Of a DNA stretch of 24,533 nt, positions 18,792 through 24,533 are shown piece by piece. The notes under the pieces are model-generated. The model saw only the letters and a program-made list of their open reading frames with translations, was not told the origin of the DNA and did no database searches. The first letter of the stretch is position 1. The number at the start of each line of letters is the position of its first letter. The DNA comes from Pezizomycotina sp. ARF18 (lineage: Eukaryota; Ascomycota). The stretch spans positions 286,117 through 310,649 of the forward strand of contig AZLU01000009.1 of NCBI GenBank assembly GCA_002224055.1. The letters are read 5' to 3'. The position numbers were made by a program, and so were the translations under genes.

Positions 18792-19097
18792 TAGTGCTAA
18801 ACGGAAAGCAAAAACTAACTAATCACGATTAAAATTCCAAATCTCAACCCATGTTCACGCTGCCCGTGCCACCCCAAAACCCGGGCAAACGAAAGGCTTC
18901 CCGAAATAGCGAACTGCTAATTAACGGAAAGTCCCACTTATCAGTTTTCCCTCGCATGATCCCACTTTTTCCTTGCCTGATACGCTTGGGGAGCAGTGTG
19001 ATGCTGTTTTTTCCCCCCCTCCAATATTATCAATATTATTATCAATAGTGAGTATAATATCATTCTATTATAGCTCCGATACCCGATGGACTAACAA
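18792..19097. other. Spacer with one ATG-led frame
   Basis: A 65-codon frame (18851-19048) starts at a true ATG and reads MFTLPVPPQNPGKRKASRNS, with a basic patch like a nuclear signal. It ends in a Tyr/Gln-rich tail produced by the TATTAT repeats. Its length is within chance. A GTGAGT donor-like word at 19049-19054 and CTAAC at 19091-19095 allow an intron, but the join creates a stop. Confidence 0.25.
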
Positions 19098-19563
19098 TTG
19101 GCAAGAGGAAAATTTTATGGCGCAACCCTTCTTTCTCTCCTAAACTGGGGTGAGAAATGCCTTCCAACATCAGACCAAACTCAAGGAAAACTATTCCACC
19201 TACTCTTTTTACACAATCTCTTCTTCAACGCTCACGAGAGGTCTGGACGCGTTCCGCACAAAGCAGCGGTATTTGCCTTCCGAGAGGCGACCAGAAACAT
19301 TTCGTTCTTTCTGTTGGTTTTTTCCCGCTCATTCGGGAACAGATTTGCCAAGAGGGCACATCCAGTCCCTCGGTGTTAAAAAAAAATGGAATGTGCGAAA
19401 AAGTAGGTACCTCGCTTTGCGTCACCCACATTCTCCATCTATCACAGCGTCTAATTTCCTTTGTGCTCTATACACAAGTGCGAGCAAAATGAACGGGAAG
19501 TGTTCGAGATCTTCTCTCGGGACCAATGTGAAGGTACCGTACCGCACACACATATTAAAATGA
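19098..19563 (+). other. Coding-competent island, unresolved
   Basis: All three plus frames are open over much of this stretch: 19098-19379 (93 codons), 19150-19563 (137) and 19157-19492 (111); a minus frame of 68 codons also overlaps. GC is a little higher than around it, which lowers stop frequency, so overlapping openness is partly expected. No motif is recognised in any frame and at most one could be coding. It lies just after a CTAAC...GGCAAG acceptor-like sequence. Confidence 0.15.
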
Positions 19564-19686
19564 TCATGAAAAGGAGCCGAGACCACTCAATATTGTCACT
19601 TGCTGTGCCGAGAAAAAATAAATGAAAAAATATATTAATATGTGAGCACACTTATACACGAAATACCTTGAGTCGAAGAAGAGGAT

Positions 19687-19706
19687 AAAAAAAAAAAATC
19701 CCCCCC
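19687..19706 (+). repeat. A12-T-C7 run
   Basis: Twelve A, one T and seven C in succession. Confidence 0.95.
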
Positions 19707-19978
19707 GTCCATCACTTGTCCCTATACTATCGCTTCCGTCAATACGTTGGGCATGTTCGCCAATTTTTGTGGCCGCCGGGTGCGGACAGTGCATATCCGG
19801 TTCAATCAACTGGCCATCTTCGACGGTTTTATTTGAAGCTAAGCTCAAACTTCACCAGCATAGACCTTGCCTACAGCTATAGGAGGAGCACGACACATCT
19901 CATGTGCACACTACTAATGTTCGACATGTCATGACGGTGGCGAAAAAGAAAAGTTGTATTTCTGGGATAATAACCAGA

Positions 19979-19982
<4 letters not shown>
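19707..19982. other. Short spacer, no gene seen
   Basis: A 72-codon plus frame and a 94-codon minus frame cross here; neither shows a motif or splice support. Confidence 0.4.

Positions 19983-20021
<39 letters not shown>
19983..20021 (+). repeat. poly(T) tract, T39
   Basis: Thirty-nine uninterrupted T, the longest homopolymer in the window. The two mirror-image 106-codon frames over it (plus 19904-20224, minus 19900-20220) encode poly-Phe and poly-Lys and are artefacts of this tract and the A25 at 20193. Confidence 0.95.
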
Positions 20022-20192
20022 CTTCGAATGAAGCCAAGAAAGTCGAGCGAGAAGGAGATTGGTATTTGAAGAGAAGATCAAAGCGAATTCCAAAGAAGAG
20101 CAGAGGAATTCCTGGTATGGCAGTGGGTGTCGAGCCAGATAAAAAAATCTTTACATGTAAGGAAAGACCACGATGTCTCACTTTTCTTTTCC
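20022..20192. other. Spacer between T39 and A25
   Basis: This 171-base segment is bracketed by a T39 on its left and an A25 on its right, so the long tracts form an inverted pair (T39 against A25) around it. It is purine-rich and has no recognised motif. Confidence 0.6.
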
Positions 20193-20217
20193 AAAAAAAA
20201 AAAAAAAAAAAAAAAAA
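20193..20217 (+). repeat. poly(A) tract, A25
   Basis: Twenty-five uninterrupted A, 171 bases after the T39. Confidence 0.95.
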
Positions 20218-20741
20218 CAACTAAGAACAGCGATCATCGACATCCTATACCCTTGTTGAATTTCTCTTCGCCATTTTTCCCAGCGGTTGGATCGAGAAGA
20301 AAAAAATGAGAACGAGAAAAAATAGCTAGATACTTCTCTGATGTATCGATACTTGTCGTTACACCGGATTAATATTTGCAAATTTTATCTTCTGCTGTTT
20401 CTTCTTAATTGAGGCTTTTTAGAGGCTTGTCTGAATCAATGCGCGATGGTATCGAAAAAGAGCCTCCGGCTGCATGCAGGTATTTTTTTTAATACAAAAC
20501 AATTTTTATCAGCACATGGCTAGCGATCCCAGTGCTGTGGTTCAACGCCAAAAGTACATGAACATTTCTCTTTTTTAGGATGGATGCGGTTGCCACAACG
20601 CCAAACAAAGATACTTGCAAGCCTTCCCCTCATATCTAGCGAAAATCGTTCGTTTATTTTTTACAATGTAAAATATTTTGACCCACTGGGGTTTGAAGCT
20701 TTGGTCCACGCTCTTTTTAGTCGAGAGCGATGGCCTGTCCC
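20218..20741. other. Non-coding spacer
   Basis: No gene is supported. Frames entering it from the right depend on the T26 at 20742-20767. A T8 run lies near 20483-20490. Confidence 0.5.
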
Positions 20742-20767
20742 TTTTTTTTTTTTTTTTTTTTTTTTTT
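20742..20767 (+). repeat. poly(T) tract, T26
   Basis: Twenty-six uninterrupted T. The overlapping frames of 68 to 99 codons translate it as poly-Phe or poly-Lys and are discounted. Confidence 0.95.
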
Positions 20768-21191
20768 CTAATATAAGACATCGCGAGCATCTCCGCGAAG
20801 ATAAACCCCGCTCGGGGCTTGGGACAAAGTGGTACGTTTTTATAAATATGCTCAGACGTTGACACACAACTCAACTACGCTATATAATGAGCTGACAACG
20901 GCGAAAGCTCCCGGATAACAGACTCACGACTATCTACCCGCTGTTCTTTTTTTGTCTCGGAATATTCCATTAAAGTAATATCGTCAAGAAGATTCTACTT
21001 CTCTCTCGTTTTGATGTGTGAGAACCCTCGGGGAGTTTTTTTTTTTCCTCAACACCGCCTGCCTGGATAAAGAACGACCACGATATATGCATATAACCTA
21101 TTTCGTGGTTTCTAAAAGCAAGGGTCGTCCTGGTTCAAGCTGGACACAGCAATATATGTGTGATTTGTGCGCTAGCAGAGCACATCTGCCG
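20768..21191. other. Non-coding spacer with T11
   Basis: Contains T11 at 21036-21046. No supported gene or structured repeat is seen. Confidence 0.5.
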
Positions 21192-21205
21192 TTTTTTTTT
21201 TTTTT
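21192..21205 (+). repeat. poly(T) tract, T14
   Basis: Fourteen uninterrupted T. Confidence 0.95.
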
Positions 21206-21298
21206 ATCATGGGTGATGTACGAGTACACTTGCTCTTTTTAACCGCACCAATTCTGCACCAGCAAGCCGACATAGGACGGCATTCCAGACCACACACT

Positions 21299-21299
<1 letters not shown>

Positions 21300-21332
<33 letters not shown>
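21300..21332 (+). repeat. poly(T) tract, T33
   Basis: Thirty-three uninterrupted T, 94 bases after the T14 tract. Confidence 0.95.
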
Positions 21333-21333
<1 letters not shown>

Positions 21334-21716
21334 GACGGAAGGAGAAATGCACGAAAATAACTCCGACCACCTGAAGAAATTTACGATTGGGAACAGAGAA
21401 GAAAGAATTAATACGGGTTTACTATACACCAACTAATAATATTCATCCTAGCTGGCTTCTCGCCAAAACCTTTCCCACGGTCGCCGATTCTCCAGGATCT
21501 TTACCTTTGGTTTGTTCCTATACCTTCACAAAATAATATCCGGAGTAAATTACTCCTGATTGTTCCCACAAGGTTATCTTTGTTTCGGTGCTTCTGGGGT
21601 CCTGGCTACTTGGAAATTTTGTTTTTAAGCTTCAAATATAGGAGGTGCGAGAACACTCGGACTCTCGAACTTAGTGTAGAGATGCTGGTAAGATTGGCGT
21701 CTAACAGGCCCTAGCG
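21333..21716. other. Non-coding spacer between T33 and A29
   Basis: As at 20022-20192, a poly(T) tract on the left and a poly(A) tract on the right bracket this 384-base segment. No gene or motif is seen. Confidence 0.5.

Positions 21717-21745
<29 letters not shown>
21717..21745 (+). repeat. poly(A) tract, A29
   Basis: Twenty-nine uninterrupted A. Confidence 0.95.
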
Positions 21746-21747
<2 letters not shown>

Positions 21748-22488
21748 GAGAGTATCACAAGACTGGTTGGAGAACAGTTGGGCAGGGAACACAGAAACGG
21801 GGTGGTAATGTCGGAATTTCAAGGCATGTGCATTCTTGCGTTTTTCTGCACGAGCAATAAGTTTGTTTCCAATATATTGATTGAAACGAGAAAATTCGAA
21901 AAAACCAGAAGGAAAAAAGTTTAATATATTATTAAGTCCGAAAGGGAATTATTACTTGCAAAGTAAAAATCTGGACCTTGCTTTTTGGATTCCTCGGCGT
22001 TTGTCGTTCCCGGCTTCGTTCGATCGTTGAGGAAGGAAGATAAGGGCAGTTCGAGAGCCGAGAAAGGTATTGTACCTTCTTTTATTTACTGCTCGTATAA
22101 AAAAGGATTCCTCCGAACCGCGGCCAGACATCTGTGACACCTGAGGAGCGGGAAAGAAAATCACAATCTGCCACAGGGGAACAAATGATAGCGTCCCGTT
22201 TGGGTCAGGACAAGGAACAAAAAGCTCGAGAAGAGCCTCAAATTCCTAATTTAAATCCCAAATGAAAAATCTCGCCAATATCAGCCATAGCGCGAGGGAA
22301 AAAGGGGTTTCCCGCAAGCGATTTTCTGGGGTCCACGTTCGGTAACAGCGAAGGTGTTTTGTGAACCCGCAGTACAAAAAGCAACGTTTTATTGGTAAGT
22401 AATGAAGCAGAAATCTATCCCCAGCGAATCTGTATTATACACGACTGATAGGTTTAATTATTCAATAGAAACAGAACCAGGTAGTATG
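21746..22488. other. Non-coding spacer
   Basis: No frame of 60 or more codons apart from a motif-less 70-codon minus frame (21952-22164). A donor-like TTG|GTAAGTAA occurs at 22392-22402 without a supporting frame. Confidence 0.5.
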
Positions 22489-22505
22489 AAAAAAAAAAAA
22501 AAAAA
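22489..22505 (+). repeat. poly(A) tract, A17
   Basis: Seventeen uninterrupted A, followed by an A-rich stretch with AATAAA-like words. Confidence 0.95.
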
Positions 22506-22694
22506 CTTTTGTGAAATAAAAGTAAAATAAACGAATAAAAGTATCGGATATTCGACCAATATTTTACGATCCGACACGTATCATATCGCTGGAATGAGGC
22601 GGATTGGCTGTTTGCGGTCGTCACGTTTAATTTCGCCTTTCTGGAGCCTTTTTTTTTCTGGGTTTCGGTTTCGTTTATCCCTACTCGGTCTTCC

Positions 22695-22712
22695 GGTTCC
22701 CCGCGGGGAACC
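22695..22712. repeat. 18-bp perfect palindrome, GC-rich
   Basis: GGTTCCCCGCGGGGAACC. Two further pairs fit after one mismatch (22693/22714 and 22692/22715). It lies inside overlapping chance frames on both strands. Confidence 0.95.
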
Positions 22713-22989
22713 CGAGAAAAGGCAAACGATTGGATCTCGTTGCCCTTCCGGTTTAAAATGGGACACTTTAAACATCAAAACTTTCTAATCGTTGGGCATC
22801 ATCGTCGTTACGCGATTTAATTTCCACGGACAATGTATTCCCCTGCTTCCAGAGAGATTTTTTTTCGTTGTTCTGCAGATCCAGGTGGAAATGAAGGATA
22901 AACGCTTTTTGTTCTTTGTCCGAGATAGAACAAATCAATAAATATCGATGCAGAAGATAGGGGATAATCCCTCAATTCTCTCCCTTATT

Positions 22990-23007
22990 CAACGTCGTAC
23001 GACGTTG
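22990..23007. repeat. 18-bp perfect palindrome
   Basis: CAACGTCGTACGACGTTG with no centre gap, about 280 bases from the GC-rich palindrome. It contains two inverted ACGT-type cores (AACGTC and GACGTT), the core known from bZIP-type binding sites; binding here is inference. Confidence 0.95.
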
Positions 23008-23361
23008 TAACTTCGTAATTTTAAACACATTTTTTTTGGGGGGAGATCTTTCTTCTTGCTGGCCGTTTAAACGTTATATACGGCGACTAGGAAATTTCTT
23101 TTATACGTTTTTCCAACGAGTCCTTCTGCATGCCTTTTTCCCTTCGGCGCGAAGTGATACACAGGGTCCAATTATACGCTGTATAACAGCGAAAAGGCTA
23201 TATATCATTCCTTTATTTGTGCCTAAATACGAACCTGATATATTCCCGTTATCTCTTTTGGCAATAAAGAGTAAGGAAAATTAGGGATCGTTTAATTTCC
23301 AGACGCTTCGAACCAGCAAAAGAAAACTAAACCATTGATCTTCCTAAAACCCGGGTCGTGC

Positions 23362-23378
23362 TTTTTTTTTTTTTTTTT
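23362..23378 (+). repeat. poly(T) tract, T17
   Basis: Seventeen uninterrupted T. Confidence 0.95.
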
Positions 23379-23536
23379 ACGAGTTTGTCTTCAAAAAGCC
23401 AAATAGGAAAACGGGGCGGGAAAAGGGTAGCAGATCGTAGGCGCTGATAACTCCTCTCGGTCCCCGGAAAATATCACGAATCGACTAGAAGGTGAGTTTC
23501 AATGTATCGGTACTTTATTCTGTTATTGTTGGTTTG

Positions 23537-23567
23537 AAAAAAAAAAAAAAAAAAAAAAAATAAAAAA
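23537..23567 (+). repeat. poly(A) tract, A24-T-A6
   Basis: A24, one T, then A6. It lies 45 bases downstream of a donor-like AAG|GTGAGT at 23489-23497, so it may be inside an intron. Confidence 0.95.
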
Positions 23568-23855
23568 GGATTGCGGTTTGCTGTTCGGATTTCCGGGGTA
23601 GTTCGGCGTTGAAGTTCCCTGATGCTGTCGACCCAATTTCCCAACTTTGTTTATTCATCAATTAAGGGAAAGAAAATAAATAATAAAATAAGTATATTTT
23701 ATTTAATGGAAACATTTCAATTAAGACGGATGCTAAGATAACATTGTTTTCGAACTGGATCACAGGTATACTGGGGTATATTTTGTCTTATACGGATATT
23801 GGTGATGTTCAGAATCCTGAATCCTGGACAACATACGATCACGACATTCTTCCGT

Positions 23856-23856
<1 letters not shown>
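23568..23856. other. Non-coding spacer
   Basis: No frame or motif of note; AT-rich from about 23660. Confidence 0.5.

Positions 23857-23889
<33 letters not shown>
23857..23889 (+). repeat. poly(T) tract, T33
   Basis: Thirty-three uninterrupted T. Confidence 0.95.
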
Positions 23890-23891
<2 letters not shown>

Positions 23892-23981
23892 GTAGAAAAA
23901 GGAAAAATAACTTAGTCTAACGAGGTAACAAGTTTACCAATAGCGTTCTCTTCTTTAAAATCAATTCTAATATGATCGCAG

Positions 23982-24203
23982 GATACTTGTTCGGTACGAC
24001 ATTGTCGTGCCGTTTTCTTACCTCAGAGTAAGTAATAGGGAAAGAAAATATCGCGATGTTACTGTACGCACGGTAAGTATAAACTCTCGCTAACGAAAAA
24101 AAAAAAATAAATAAAAAAAAAAATAAATAAATTTGTATCAGTTTTTATGCAGGTCGCTTTTTTACAAGGCACTCTTCTGTCTCGAGCCTCTTCAAGGTCG
24201 TAG
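23982..24203 (+). CDS. Candidate spliced 3' end of a gene, unassigned
   Basis: Exon candidate 23982-24072 is entered at TTCTAATATGATCGCAG| and left at CACG|GTAAGTAT. Its frame is open throughout and includes ILVRYDIVVPFSYLRVSNR and, next to the donor, KYRDVTVRT. Removing 24073-24152 leaves the frame in phase and it continues VAFLQGTLLSRASSRS to a TAG at 24201-24203, as for a C-terminus. A rival reading of the second exon is the 69-codon frame 24133-24342. About 30 plus 16 open codons are not significant on their own; the splice signals carry the case. A minus-strand donor-like site (GAG|GTAAGA) overlaps at 24017-24025, so the strand is not certain. No family is recognised. Confidence 0.22.
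24073..24152 (+). other. Intron candidate, 80 nt, with internal poly(A)
   Basis: Donor ACG|GTAAGTATA and acceptor CAGTTTTTATGCAG| frame an 80-base segment. Half of it is the interrupted A-run 24096-24132. CTAAC at 24090-24094 is present but lies about 58 bases before the AG, which is far for a branch site. If real, it shows that long A-tracts can sit within introns in this genome. Confidence 0.35.
24096..24132 (+). repeat. Interrupted A-rich tract
   Basis: A12, then A8 to A11 blocks separated by single T, then AAATAAATAAAT. It lies inside the 80-nt intron candidate. Confidence 0.95.
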
Positions 24204-24533
24204 GGTCTGTATCCTTTCTTGGAATGAAACAATGGATTGTCTGCCCTACGGCAGGGTATGGTTTCTTTTTCCTTTCCTTTTCAACAAAACTCGTCATGTT
24301 ATCTTCGCCAATGCTAACCGCACAGAGTTATTTGGAATTTGAGATCATCCGCCGCACGGGGATTTCCCCAGTTCTTTGATCCGATCTAAGGGACGTCATA
24401 TTTTGTGTGCTTAAACGACTAGCGTCCGTGAGGCTGTAAAAAAAAAAAGAAGCTATTCCACCGTAGAATCCCGTTGGAGTAGAGTACACTTTTGGCGTTT
24501 ATTAGCTAAAAGAAAAGATGTGTATCTCGGCTA
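24204..24533. other. Right edge, no supported gene
   Basis: Contains the tail of a 69-codon plus frame (to 24342) with a possible donor, GGCAGG|GTATGG, at 24251-24262, and an A11 run at 24438-24448. Nothing is recognised. Confidence 0.4.

Larger units (their letters stand above)
22506..23361. other. Non-coding stretch with two strong palindromes
   Basis: Frames of 64-82 codons occur on both strands (for example plus 23036-23284) and are within chance. The stretch holds the 18-bp perfect palindromes at 22695-22712 and 22990-23007. No gene is supported. Confidence 0.45.

Noticed and set aside
19900-20224. Two mirror-image 106-codon frames
   Set aside because: They are open because of T39 and A25 and encode runs of Phe or Lys.
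20575-20874. Frames of 68-99 codons on both strands
   Set aside because: Length depends on translating T26 at 20742-20767; no motif outside the tract.
1-24533. CRISPR array, LTR pair, telomere repeats, rRNA or bacterial operon
   Set aside because: No regularly spaced identical repeats, long terminal repeats, TTAGGG-type arrays, rRNA cores or dense ORF runs were seen on reading both strands.

Overview
This window looks like eukaryotic nuclear DNA, mostly non-coding. I could not recognise any known protein, RNA gene or transposon family in it. Four things argue against a prokaryote or an organelle: there are no dense head-to-tail genes in 24.5 kb; only one stop-free stretch is longer than chance allows; poly(A) and poly(T) runs reach 39 bases; and several segments look like spliceosomal introns (GT donor, CTAAC-like branch site, pyrimidine tract, AG acceptor). 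The lineage cannot be fixed from sequence alone. CpG is not visibly depleted, GC is about 40 to 45 % in most blocks, and homopolymer density is very high on the right. Homopolymer-rich protist genomes (slime moulds, for example) or CpG-rich insect genomes would fit, but this is analogy and not identification.

The window is a mosaic. (A) 153-5505 is a high-complexity block of roughly 43-45 % GC with no homopolymer longer than six bases. It is framed by T27 on the left and T15 on the right and has no convincing gene. (B) 5521-6650 starts with a TTA microsatellite and is non-coding, with a GATCGC palindrome cluster. (C) 6650-10800 is CpG-rich and carries inverted repeats, palindromes and diverged direct repeats. 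It also holds the only statistically surprising open frame, 9415-10317 (300 codons; 257 aa from its first ATG). (D) 10800-13800 is AT-rich and apparently empty apart from one weak exon candidate on the minus strand. (E) 13800-15550 has the most gene-like texture, with two intron candidates on the plus strand flanked by open frames. (F) 15550-18700 is ordinary non-coding sequence with a CCAAT-box cluster near 18.2-18.45 kb. (G) 18700-24533 is packed with poly(A)/poly(T) tracts and ends in another spliced-exon candidate.

No operon or pathway can be described, because no gene is identified. The strongest leads are the 300-codon open frame, the contrast between the homopolymer-free left block and the homopolymer-rich right block, and the spliced gene candidate at 14.7-15.5 kb. 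All coding calls here are low confidence and need transcript or homology evidence.
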